From Piezodorus guildinii (taxonomy: Eukaryota > Arthropoda > Insecta > Hemiptera > Pentatomidae), in contig CM041298.1 of NCBI GenBank assembly GCA_023052935.1, positions 5,537,344 through 5,601,343 of the forward strand: 64,000 bases of DNA. Reading direction: 5' to 3'. The position numbers and the translations under genes were made by a program. Of this stretch, positions 10,919 through 20,615 are shown piece after piece. The notes under the pieces were generated by a model. It saw only the letters and a program-made list of their open reading frames with translations, did not search any database and was not told where the DNA came from. The stretch's first letter is position 1, and every line of letters starts with the position of its first letter.

Positions 10919-11660
10919 TTATTTGTTATGTTGTGGATTAGGGTGGAAATCAGGATTCATAACTGGTTCGGGGCAAAACAACATCAAGGTCTTTGTGGAT
11001 GAGTTTATTCGTTACAAAGTAAGGAGCGTTTAGGATTTTACGAAGGATTTTGTATTGTAATACTAGCGGAATTAGATGGTTTGGTAGAGCCCCATAGTTC
11101 AATTCGTTAAGTACAGATAGATCTTATAATAGCCATGTAGATGAACATTTAGTAGTTAGGAGGAAGATTTGACCGTTTCTCTAGTGCGAGCAATTTCTTG
11201 TCGTTTTAGTCTTGTATGAGACTAATATTTCATATATTATATTAATAAATTTCAAATTAGACTTTTGTCAATATGGAGTCCAACATATCTGATCTTTTTA
11301 ACGGGAACTAGTTAAGTGTTATTAAAGGATACTGTAGGGCATGAAGTCATAGGTTTAGAAGGGTAAAGGTTATTTGATGGGATTTATTAGAATTGATTTT
11401 TATTCTCCAGTTTTGACACCACCCTTCTTGGTGTTTATGTGGTCCTGAAGAGTATGAGAGGCAATAGTAGGATCATTATTGACTGACAACACGCAAGTGT
11501 CATCCGCATAGGTAGAAAGGAAAGTGTTGGAATGGGTTAGGATATCAGCTGCATAGACTGTAAAAAATTGGTCCTAGGATACTGCCTTGAGGAACACCAG
11601 CAGATTGAGTAAAAAGGGATGAGTAGTAACTATTATGATTTATTTGGAACGATCTATAAT
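10919..11660 (-). pseudogene. Jockey J1 fragment (arm 1 of inverted duplication)
   Basis: On the minus strand the order is an AGVPQ-like motif, a YADD-region remnant (TYADDTCVLSV-like with changes), then the thumb and C-terminal region with KILRKIL and YFVTNK. Frames are broken repeatedly. It carries a private internal deletion just after the ETAR segment, also present in the copy at 13588-14229. The left end meets mariner copy 2 at its TA and the right end meets an HE1 fragment. Confidence 0.8.
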
Positions 11661-11663
11661 AAA

Positions 11664-11850
11664 TATAATAAGGGAAAGTATTTTTGAATTCCAGTTTTCA
11701 TCGGAAATACACGTTTTAGGGTTCCCTGTGTCCAAATAACTAAGTGCGAAAAGGTCTGTCTGTGTGTGTGTAGTAGTAAGTCTAGCTCGAAAAAGATAAG
11801 TTAAATAACTGAAATTTTATTTGACTATCTGCACAGCTAATTTTTCTTAT
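11664..11850 (-). mobile_element. HE1 fragment, 3' part
   Basis: On the minus strand this is the HE1 3' third: a diverged CA/TG microsatellite near 11757-11772, the accctaaaacgtgta-type block, and a partial terminal hairpin beginning at 11670. The rest of the element is absent. Confidence 0.65.
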
Positions 11851-11887
11851 CGGAAACAAAAAAAAATTTTTAAAAACATTTTATTGG

Positions 11888-12385
11888 TATTTATAACTGT
11901 ATTAAAAAAAAAAAAAAATACATCAAGAAAATGTGATGTGTTATATAATACAATGACATGATATACATGTAGAGAAGCTTCTTATTGGAAGCATTATAAA
12001 CATTTTCTAAACTAAAGGTCCCGGTGCCATTTCCTTTTCAGGCACCTCGGAGGATAATCCGGAATTGAAGAGGAAAAAAGGATTGAAATTAGTGGGTTAG
12101 AGTGAGAATGGAGTTTGTCATGAAAGGATTGATGTTTTTCCTGTTTCCGGTCCAAATCAGTAACATAGGGAACATTAAGGTCTTTATGGATAAGTTTATT
12201 CGTGACAAAGTAAGAGGCGTTGAGGATTTTGGATTGTAAGGATTGGATGCGGTATGGATCTACTCCGTAAGTCTAGATTGGACTTATAATAGTCATGTAG
12301 ATGGGCTTTTTGTAGTTCAGAGGAAGGTTTGACCGTTTGTCTATAAGTGTTGAAGTAGCCTAAAGCGGCGAAAAAAAAAATCATT
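11888..12385 (-). pseudogene. Jockey J1 3' end with UTR
   Basis: A poly-T/A-rich run at about 11905-11920 corresponds to the 3' UTR end on the minus strand. The UTR sequence shared with 18540-18650 follows, and then the C-terminal codons (a RRLKRRW-like segment, degraded). Frameshifts are present and the upstream RT is missing. Confidence 0.75.
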
Positions 12386-12930
12386 AAGTGATGAAAATGA
12401 ATTTTTTTCTCTTTCATTTTTAGCAAGCAAAATGCCACTTAAAGTCAAGTAATCTCGGTTAAAACTGATGCATAATAGCACCTTGAACAATCCTATAAAT
12501 ATGTAAACATTATTCACCGAACACTAAAGATTGTTTTATCAATGCAGAGAGGATTTAATATAATTTAAATATTGAAAAAATACTACAGACTTATTTTACA
12601 AGCCTATAGAAAAACTGGAATATATTTCCAGCGAACGTTTTCCTGAAAAAATTGGATTGGATACGCGATGCCAAGGTCGATATTGATGGACAGAAGGTCC
12701 TAAGTAAACCGTGCCAGGGTCAGGGGAAGCGAAAGAGAAAACAGACGGCGGTCTGATAGCCTTCAATTTACTCTCCGTCTCAAATATTGCGTTACCACTG
12801 CCTGTGGGGGTTGGCTAGAACAAAGCTCTATCCTATTACACCTCTAATTTAGGGAGTCTGTATAAATTAACCCAATATCGCTATAATGTTAGAAAAAAAA
12901 AGATCAAACCGAATAGTAGAGAAAATAATC
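12386..12930. other. No gene seen
   Basis: A poly-A-rich start, then sequence of mixed composition (12690-12840 is richer in GC). No open frame, SINE promoter boxes or shared repeat was recognised. Confidence 0.45.
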
Positions 12931-12934
12931 TGTT

Positions 12935-13050
12935 GGGGGCAACACACGACTTTCACTTATCTCCGTTGTTAAAATTAATTTAAAAGGTTTTTATGAATTT
13001 TTAAATACACATAGAGATACAAATAAATTGTTTTTTCTCTATATTATGTT
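12935..13050 (+). mobile_element. HE1 5' end fragment
   Basis: AATCTGTTGGGGGCAACACA followed by the ACTTTCACTTAT subterminal motif and the next 80 bp of HE1. Truncated downstream. Confidence 0.75.
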
Positions 13051-13587
13051 ATTTAACTGATTCATTTAATGCTGCTTTTGCAAATGGAACGATGATACAC
13101 TGGAAGTATAAAGTGTTGCCTACTTGTTGATATATTATGACTCATACTAGCAGTATGAGACAACTTCACTTTTTTTTCAAGTCTATCAAGATGAGATGGT
13201 TTACTGTTTCGAATCCCCAAAATCAAAGATACTTTAGGAGATGATATTATCAAAATTCGTTTGAAGGGAACGTAAAAGTCTGTGCGATATCAGATACTCG
13301 TTAAAAATCCAAATCTAATCAGACCTATACTTATCGGACTTGAAAAGGCTGTGAGGGACCAACCAACCATGAATCCAACAGGACAGTTTACAATCATGTG
13401 ATGCAACTATTAGCCTACGTGGATGTTGACATCATAGGACGGTCTGTCAAATAAAAATTGTTGGCCTTAATGGTTGCTGATGATTGATTGGACTGGAGAC
13501 ATTATGTGCTAACGTACGTGCTGACAAAAACTTGCTTTTTTTTTCTTTTTTTTTTAATAATTTACGCGCTTATTCATCCCTATTTAC
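13051..13587. other. Mostly unassigned, with a short S1-like piece
   Basis: 13262-13318 resembles the S1 body (gggaacgtaaaagtctgtgcg, then a tactcgttaaaaatcc block) but diverges after that. The remainder shows no recognisable feature. A 40-nt T-rich tract precedes the jockey start. Confidence 0.4.
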
Positions 13588-14217
13588 TCGTCTGCTGATG
13601 TTCCTCAGATACAACTGATATCACAACCCATCCTAACACCTTGATTTCTACCTATGCTGATGACACTTGTGTGTGATCAGTCAATAATGATCCTACTATT
13701 GCCTCTCAAACTCTTCAATCCTACATCAGAGACCTAGATGTGTTGGTGTCAGAACTGAATAATAAAAAAAAAATCCAACAAATCTCATCATATAACCTTT
13801 ATCCTTCGTCGTTAACCTACGACTTCCTGCCCTACATCATCCTTTAATAACACTGAACTAGTTCCTGTTAAAAAGATCAGATATGTTGGACTCCATATTG
13901 ACAAACGTCTAATTTGGAACTCTCATACAAGACTAAAACGACAAGAAACCGCTCGCAATGGAGAAACGGTCAAACCTTCCTCCTAACTACAAAATGTTCA
14001 TCTACATGGCTATTATAAGATCTATCTGTACTTAAAGAATTGGACTTTGGGGCTCAACCAAACCATCTAATTCCGCTAGTACTACAATACAAAATCCTTC
14101 GTAAAATCCTCAACGCTCCTTACTTTGTAACGAATAAACTCATCCACAAAGACCTTGATGTAGTTTTGCCCCGAACCAGGTATGAATCGTGATTTCCACC
14201 CTAATCCACAACATAAC
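13588..14217 (+). pseudogene. Jockey J1 fragment (arm 2 of inverted duplication)
   Basis: The readable order is a remnant of the VPQ motif, a YADD region (ctatgctgatgacact), LRRxPTTSCPTSS-like codons, KRLIWNSHTRLKR, then KILRKIL and YFVTNKLIHKDL. It carries the same private internal deletion as the minus copy at 10919-11660, and the same junction to a mariner end at its 3' side. Multiple stops and frameshifts make it non-functional. Confidence 0.8.
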
Positions 14218-14229
14218 AAATAATATTGG
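14205..14229. repeat. Mariner terminal scar
   Basis: The 25 bp here are the inverted counterpart of the jockey-mariner junction at 10911-10935, ending with the outermost mariner bases AATATTGGGT. No mariner body follows. Sequence passes directly into the next jockey copy. Confidence 0.6.
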
Positions 14230-14752
14230 GTTTTACTTGGAATTCTCACGCAAGATTGAACCGATAAGAAACTGCCTGCCGCTTTCCCTTACTTCAAAAT
14301 TTACTGGACAAACGCATGAACCTTCCTCTTAACTACAAAATATTCATCTACATGATTATCATTAGACCGATGTTGACTTACGAAGTAGAGATTTAGGACT
14401 TTACTAAACCATCAAGTTCTTCCAACCTCCAATCCTTACACTCAAAAATCCTTCGAAAAATCCTCAATGTTCCTTATTTTGTCACGAATAAAATCATTTA
14501 TAAAGACCTTAATGTTCCCTTTGTCGCTGACTTGGCCCAAAGCATGTACCAATAACCTTTCATGTAAAACTCCTTTTCCACTCAACCACCCACTAGTTTC
14601 AATCCTTGCTTCCTCTTCGATTCCTGACAATCCTCAGAGGCGTCTGAATAGAATATGGGTCCGTGACATTCTAGTTAAGTTAATCATAGTTTTTGGAGAG
14701 CTGCCATTGGGTAGTATCCCTACACCATGACAGTATATCATATATCACATTT

Positions 14753-15146
14753 AATAATAATAATAATCTTACCGAACCCGAAGGTCGGATGCCGATACCA
14801 GCAAATACTGCCTACATATGTCCGTCCAATGATCACCGTTCAAGCCCAAGCCCTCGAGAGCCTTCACACAATCCTCCCATCGACGCTGTGTCCTACCTAT
14901 CGGACGTCTACCAGTCGGTTTAGCGATTACCAAATTTTCCGTAATCCGTTCCTCACTAAGCCCAACAACTTTACACGACCATTTGAGTCTCCGTGATACC
15001 ATCAACACAATTATATTTAAGGGCACAAGCTCCGAAATTTCGCGTTGTGTTACTTTCTAAACACTCCGGTGGCCTCATTTCTCTTTGGACCAAATATTTT
15101 ACGCAGTACCTTATTTTCGAAAACCTTAAGACGTTCTTCATCCCTG
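14753..15146 (-). mobile_element. RTE-A LINE 3' end, 5'-truncated, with TSD
   Basis: The minus strand encodes the RTE C-terminus: SRRLKWSCKVVGLSEERI, then GRRPIGRTQRRWEDCV, then YLLVSASDLRVR, a stop, and a short ATT-repeat tail. The 10-bp duplication TATCACATTT occurs at 14743-14752 and 15147-15156. It landed in the jockey 3' UTR. At the upstream (15030-15146) end the frame is broken. Confidence 0.9.
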
Positions 15147-15220
15147 TATCACATTTACTAAATGTATTTCATTATAGGTGGAATAATCAAGAGTCAGTCT
15201 TTTTCTAAATATTTTAATTT

Positions 15221-15260
15221 GCCGACGTTTCGGCTCAAGCTCGTGAGTCATCATCAGGGC
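15221..15260 (-). ncRNA. Hammerhead-like ribozyme motif, left arm
   Basis: On the minus strand: GCC, then CTGATGA (15251-15257), a stem-loop with one mismatch, GAAAC (15227-15231), GTC as the putative cleavage triplet, and GGC that can pair with the leading GCC as stem I. Stem III would be minimal, as in Penelope-associated type I hammerheads. One extra U lies between CTGATGA and stem II, which may weaken activity. Confidence 0.55.
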
Positions 15261-15739
15261 TACAAACATCAGAACAAAAGAGATACATATTTATGTAATG
15301 GGAAAATTTTTTTAATGTAGTGACAATGATAACATTTAAAATAAAACAGAAAATATATCAACATACTTAAATATTATAGATACAAATAATGATAATATGA
15401 TAGACAATATGATGATGATAAGCATAAAACTTTAGACTTTAATATAGAAGTAAAAAAATATATATAAACGTACCATTACTTGAGCCATGTCCAAGCATAA
15501 ACTGAGGAAAACCATAAACATAGGAAGTATGGGGAGGGGTTCATGTAAAATCCTCTGAAGGTTTTGCCCTCTAAATATAATGATGCTAATCTAAATGATT
15601 CTCATATCATTATTTGTATCTATAATATTTAAGTATGTTGATATATTTTCTGCTTTATTTTAAATGTTATCATTGTCACTACATTCAAAAAATTTTCACC
15701 ATTACATGAATGTGTACCTCTTTCGTTCTGATGTTTGTA

Positions 15740-15780
15740 GCCCTGATGATGGCTCACAAGCTTGAGCCGAAACGTCCGCA
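15740..15780 (+). ncRNA. Hammerhead-like ribozyme motif, right arm
   Basis: CTGATGA (15743-15749), an extra T, stem II of GGCTCA/TGAGCC (perfect 6 bp), GAAAC (15769-15773) and GTC (15774-15776). Stem I is poorer than in the left arm because GGC has become CGC. All core residues are present. Confidence 0.55.
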
Positions 15781-15920
15781 AAATTAAAAAAATTAGAAAA
15801 AGACTGACTTCTGATTATTTCACGAATAATTGTTTCCACAGTCGACTATACATCCTCAATGTATTTCATTATACAGTTGTAGATATCAATATATTTATTT
15901 AAAAAAACAAAAAAAAAAAG

Positions 15921-17320
15921 TTTCACTAGAATTTTCCGTTTACTTTATTAGCTCCCTTTCCAGCAACCGCTTTCACCAAATGATAATGCCATTTCAAGAG
16001 AATAAAGCGACAGGAAACTTTGGACAAGAGATGGCTGATGTGACGGAGAAAGAAAACTTTTCCAACAGTTCCTTCGGAGAGGCGGTGGAGCCTGAAATTA
16101 ATTTATTGCCCCGGGAGCGTCCCAACTCCCTCCTGTGGAGAGATGAACCCTCAAAGCCCGACAGAACTGAGGCTCGAGGGCACCGCTGACCTGGAAGCGC
16201 GATGTCATCGTTGCCGCTCCATCGAACGCTTTGCTGTACACACCGCTTTGCTCCCGATATCTATAAGTCCTACCCACGCTTAAAAACGATAAGACCTTTG
16301 TACAGTGGCTTTATCTTCATTACCTTGTAATGTACGTCCTGTTCAAAAATAACTGAGTTATGGATAAAATTTCAATATTTTTCTTTTATTTTTTCTCTGA
16401 TTAATCGCGTTTTTTAGGTTAATAAACACTCATCAAGTTTTTTTAATCTTCAAAAATAACTAAGTGTTATGTATTGAGAATACTGAGGATGGCAATTCAT
16501 TATTTGATAACAATTATAATAATTAAATATATATTGATATGCCTTTATAAGCCTAGGTCGGCAAAAGTTCAAAAGGTGTTTACTTAATCTAGCCCCTAGA
16601 TTTCCCATCGGTATAGGCCCCCCGCGGTACCAGAGACCACTGGTAGTTTCCCCAGCGGCGGCTGACAAGAATATTTAGAGTGGTGAAAAGATAAAATAAT
16701 ATCACAAAGGTTTACAACGCCGCCTTAAGTAAATTAGAAATGTTTCTTAAAAGTAGTTTTTACAAAGACTGGACCGAAAACCAGGGTACTTCCCATATCA
16801 GCCCCACCCGAGGTGACGAGGATGAGAGGGAACATTCGAAAAGGGCAGTCAAGTTCTATCCTCAAGATGAGGTGAGTCTTATTCCAGCCTCGAGAAGTCG
16901 AGTTCCATCCTCAAGAAGAAGCAAGGTCCGTCAGGGGGTCAGAGAGAGCAGCTGGAGGATGAAGCAGAGAATGGGCCCCTAAGATGATTCCACCTTCGCC
17001 AGCCAACAAAGTGTTTTAAAGGTATTTGCGTTAATTGTAATATTGTATGGCAAGTTTAACTATAATCTCCCCCAGTATTCTCAGGCATAGTTTAATTATA
17101 TTTTATATGTCCTAAGTTTTTTAAAATAATAATTTCAGTTTGTAATACATGTCTAATTTAATCTTATAACCCTGATTGCCACCTACTGGGATTAGTAAAC
17201 ACGATATCCAATGGTTTCATTAGATATATTGATTAAATATATCAATTGAGCTAGTTTTTGAAGTTACCGCTGCCTTAGAAAAGCAGCCGGGCAAAAACAT
17301 AGCATAAGTGATTGAATTAA
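15921..17320. other. No supported gene; GC-richer patches
   Basis: 15940-16260 and 16550-17000 are richer in GC and not matched by the repeat families here, so they may be single-copy DNA. Open frames of 119 codons (15830-16189, beginning inside the jockey tail) and 80 codons (16740-16982) have no recognisable domain. I do not call them genes. Confidence 0.4.
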
Positions 17321-17329
17321 ATCTTAACT

Positions 17330-17960
17330 TTTAGTATAATTTTACAAAACCACTTAGACAATGTACAAAACTGGTGTAAGAAATGGAAACTAACAATTAA
17401 CCACTAAATGTTACATTTACACGTAGACGAGGAACCTGCCCTTCAGTTTACATATACAATCACCCTTTACCGAAATCAAATACGATAACGTACTTGGGAC
17501 TAATCTTTGACAAAAGATTGACATGGGGCCCACACGTCAAAACAAAACGCAAAACTTTAAACTTTCGACTCAGATTATTATATTCGATACTACATAAACA
17601 CTCTAAATTACGCATAAGACAGAAGCTTAACGTATATACTTATTTACTAAAACCCATGTGGACTTACACTTGCCAAATTTACGGACCAGCTAAAAAGACA
17701 CACATTAAAAAATACAAACCTTTCAATCTAAATTTTCAAGACTAGCAACGAACTCTTCACCGTATGTATCAAATGATACCCTTCATACCGACTTACGTAT
17801 TCAACAAACCTAATACGATTGACTTACAAAAGTAAGACAATCACAAACGATTTCACGACAAACTACATAGACACGTTAACTTTGTTCAAAACATGGCTAC
17901 TACTGACGTACCTAACATAACTCGTCGTAGGCTGAAAACCTCCTCTCCTGAAAGGTTGTC
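17330..17960 (+). pseudogene. Second jockey-clade LINE fragment (J3)
   Basis: Translation shows VQNWCKKWKLTIN, then TYLGLIFDKRLTWGPHVK (the post-YADD block), then QKLNVYTYLLKPMWTY (the conserved K.IW.YG thumb motif in altered form). It then shifts frame near 17745. It is distinct in sequence from J1 and J2. It is 5'-truncated just after the catalytic site and has no clear tail. Confidence 0.7.
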
Positions 17961-18114
17961 TTGACATATTGTTGTGCTTAATGTCAGGAGGGTGCACCAC
18001 TGGGTGCTGTCTCCCTCATGCCTAACCATGCCTTGTTTTCAATATTTGTGAAATGCAATCCACTTGCTTATTGTATTTATTTTACAGGTGCAAAGCAAGT
18101 CATTGAGTAAAAAA

Positions 18115-18330
18115 AAAAAAAACTTTTTATCGGCCGCCATTTTAAAACCAACCAGCTGATATCAACGTCTAGGTTTTAGGATCATTGCTGCATGTCCTAG
18201 TATTTTTGTGGCGGATTTTTTTAATTTGTATTACAGGTTCTTCGTTCTATCTTGAAACGCCCTCAAATTTTGAAGAGGGCTATTATTTTTTGTTTTCGTT
18301 CGATTACAAAGGTTCATTATTGAAAACAAT
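18115..18330 (+). repeat. Repeat M2, copy 1
   Basis: From a poly-A run and CGGCCGCCATTTTAAAA to about 18330 it aligns with the reverse complement of 28425-28690. Shared landmarks are ccagctgata, ttaggatcat, gtatttttgtg, tcttgaaacg and ctcaaattttga. It is non-coding, and no ends or target duplication could be fixed. Confidence 0.6.
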
Positions 18331-18487
18331 AAACCAAAAGAAATGTATACTTTTAATAATATTTGTTTGTCCTTGTTAAGAGTTCGGTATAAAATCAGAG
18401 CAAACTTGGTAGCAATGATTTGCTGGGACTTTTGCTGGGAAAACGAATGGTTCAAGATGTGGAGATATAATGGATGTTTGAAAGAGG

Positions 18488-19551
18488 CTTTTTTTTTTTT
18501 TTTTTTGAACGTATTTATTGATATTTACAACTGTATTAAATAAAAATACATCTAGTAAATGTGATGGTAATATATAAAACTGGTATGAAATACATGTAGA
18601 GACACTACCCAGTGGCAGCACTCTAAAAACACTCTAAACTAGAAGGTCCCATGCCCTTCTTTTCAGACGCCTCGGAGGATTATCAGGGATTGAAGAGGAA
18701 GCAAGGATTGAAACTAATGGATTGTAGTGGAAATGGAGTTTTTCATGGAAGGAATGGTACCTGGTTCGGGCTAAGTCAGCAACATATGGAATATTAAGGT
18801 CTTTATGAATGAGTGTGTTATTACAAAATAAGGAGCATTGAGGATTTTTCGAAGGATTTTGGATTGTAAGGATTGGATACGAGAGGAATTCGATAGTTTA
18901 GTAGAAACCCGTAGCTCTACTCCGTAAGTCCATATCGGTCTTATGATGGTCGTACAAATGAGTCTTTTGTAATTAAGTGGAAGGTTGGAGCGTTTGTCCA
19001 GTAAGTGTTAAAATGTCGGGCAGTTTATTGTCGTTTAAGTCTTGTATGGGGATTCCAAGTTAGACGTTTGTCAAGGTGGAGTCCTAGGTATCGAATCTGT
19101 TCGACAGGGGCTGTCATTAAAGGATACTGTAGAGCAGGAAGTCATTGGTTTACGACGAAGGGTAAAAGTTATCTGGTGAGATTTGTTAGAATTAATTTTA
19201 ATCCTCCAATTCTGGCACCATACTTCAAGGTCTCGGATGTGGGATTGAAGAGTGTGGGAGGCAGTAACATCATTATCTACTGATAGCACACACGTGTCAT
19301 CAGCATAGGTAGAAAGGAATGTGTTAGGATGGGTTGGGATATCAGCTGTATAGACTGTAAAAAGAACGGGTCCTAGGATGCTGTCTTGAGGAACACCAGC
19401 AGATTGAGAAAACAGGAAGGAATAGGAACTATTGTGATTTATTTTGAAAGATCTATCAGCGAGGTAGGACTGGATAGTAAGAAAATAGGTAGGAGGGAGG
19501 AATAGACGGAGCTTGTAAAGCAATCCCGGGTGCCAGTCTCGGTCAAAGGCC
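18488..19551 (-). pseudogene. Jockey J1 copy with TSD
   Basis: The minus strand starts at a DRxWHPGLLYKLR motif, then RT motifs SAGVPQDSILGPVLFTVY and YADDTCVLSV (the catalytic YADD is intact). It continues through the thumb to the 3' UTR and a poly-A (18490-18506 on the plus strand as T). The open part is 150 codons (19071-19523). Frameshifts follow. The 8-bp duplication GAAAGAGG occurs at 18480-18487 and 19552-19559. The endonuclease domain and ORF1 are missing. The host sequence is J2. Confidence 0.88.
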
Positions 19552-20041
19552 GAAAGAGGTTAATGATAAAACTTTACGAATGGACATAGGCAAGGAATTT
19601 TGAAACAGGGTATCATGAATCATAAAAGGCATTTTGAAGGATGCGGATCAATGAAAAGTTATGTAGACGTTTATGGGTTGGGTCTTCGTTTTTACTGATT
19701 GGACAGAAAAACATGTGGAGAGTATGTTGGAGTAAAAGACAGACAGATAGGAAATATTGAAGAGTAGAGCCATTTTACATACTAGAGAAATAGGTGCTTC
19801 TGGTTGGTTGGTTGTTATATTTTATTGGCACAAAACATCTCGGTCATCAGTGCCAGACACTCATGTTTAGAAACTAATTTAAGGTTAAATAATGATTGTT
19901 TTACTAAAAAAACAAATAACAACAAATAGTTGAAAATAATTAACTATAAGAATAATCACAAGTAAGAACAAATGTAACAGTATTAGCGAAAGATAAACAT
20001 ATATCAGGTTAAATTAAAAAAAAAAAAAAAAATAATAAAAA

Positions 20042-20049
<8 letters not shown>

Positions 20050-20095
<46 letters not shown>
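20050..20095. repeat. TA microsatellite
   Basis: A pure TA run following two long A runs inside the L2 3' UTR. Confidence 0.9.
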
Positions 20096-20099
<4 letters not shown>

Positions 20100-20208
20100 G
20101 TATGTATATAAATAAAGTTAAAAATTAACTAATTAATTTAGAAAATAAAATAATAATAATTATAATAATTTTAAAAATAATAATAATAATAATAGTAAAA
20201 TACAATTT

Positions 20209-20403
20209 TCAAATCTGCTTGTAAAAGTCCATTTCCGTAAGAAAGCACATCAATTCGTCAATTCTATTTATATCGTTCCCCAAAGCAACCGCGACATTGA
20301 GTGGTATTCCCCTTTGGTTCAATTTCCCTGCGTAGAAGGGACATTCCTCGAAAATGTGAGTAACTGTCAGGGCTCCCCCACAATGCTGACATCTTGGGGG
20401 CAC
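20209..20403 (-). CDS. LINE ORF2 C-terminal fragment with CCHC motif
   Basis: A 64-codon fragment opening MPPRCQHCGGALTVTHIFEE and followed by CPFYAGKL. The C-x2-C-x8-H-x4-C arrangement is the terminal zinc knuckle found after the RT/RNase H region in I/Loa/R1-type LINEs. It is only the carboxy end, and the ATG is an internal residue. Similar ends are at 44737-45063, 51969-52337 and 57850-57960, each from a different LINE. Confidence 0.7.
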   Translation of the reverse strand: MPPRCQHCGGALTVTHIFEECPFYAGKLNQRGIPLNVAVALGNDINRIDELMCFLTEMDFYKQI

Positions 20404-20615
20404 ATCCTTAGATATTAAGTGTTAGATTAGATTTATATATTAGATTAGAATTAGAAGATTTAGGTGTTAGATAAGAAATTAGATATTAAGGTGCTTCTGG
20501 GAGTTCTGCGCATGAATCTAGTAAAACAATTTATTCGTCTCTTTATTCTCAAACCATACTTACCAGACAGCCCGCCATACACGATGGAACCGTAGTCAAA
20601 GTGGAGGAAAATGAA

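Larger units (their letters stand above)
15177..15857. mobile_element. 681-bp Penelope-like element with two inverted hammerhead motifs
   Basis: The insertion is delimited by a perfect 16-bp duplication, AATGTATTTCATTATA, at 15161-15176 and 15858-15873. Its ends are inverted copies of each other. The left arm (15177-15275) runs from GGTGGAATAATCA through a minus-strand hammerhead-like motif. The right arm (15715-15830) is its reverse complement with a plus-strand motif. Further inverted similarity extends inward to about 15400 and 15600. There is no coding sequence. Penelope-like retroelements are known to carry hammerhead motifs in terminal pseudo-LTRs that can lie in inverted orientation, so a truncated Penelope-like copy is the best explanation. 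A non-autonomous retrozyme-like unit is the alternative. Confidence 0.7.
14230..15920 (+). mobile_element. Jockey J1 3' part carrying two later insertions
   Basis: 14230-14752 is the RT thumb and C-terminal region (degenerate PWNSHARLNR, then KILRKILNVPYFVTNK, then SSIPDNPQRRL) and the start of the 3' UTR. The UTR resumes at 15147-15176 and again from 15858, and ends in an A-rich tail near 15898-15920. The gaps are an RTE (14753-15146) and a hammerhead element (15177-15857), each bounded by a perfect target duplication. Removing both gives a continuous jockey 3' UTR, like that at 41690-41855. Confidence 0.85.
19804..20488 (-). mobile_element. LINE 3' end (L2) with zinc-knuckle ORF and TSD
   Basis: Bounded by the 12-bp duplication AGGTGCTTCTGG at 19792-19803 and 20489-20500. 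The minus-strand 3' end is a tail of CCAA repeats. The interior has long A-rich and TA stretches (about 20050-20095). Confidence 0.85.
18331..20615 (-). pseudogene. J2 LINE copy split by two later LINE insertions
   Basis: J2 minus-strand sequence occupies about 18430-18487, 19552-19803 and 20489-20615. When joined, these align in order with the J2 copy at 5800-6240 (FPHFDYG region, SFKHHL-like tail). The gaps hold a jockey J1 (18488-19551) and a zinc-knuckle LINE (19804-20488). The 5' side runs into the 265-bp tandem array, whose first unit includes more J2 sequence. The RT frame is heavily broken. Confidence 0.75.

Noticed and set aside
15830..16189. 119-codon frame in a GC-richer block.
   Set aside because: Its first 30 codons are the jockey 3' UTR and poly-A, and the rest has no domain, repeat or coding signature.
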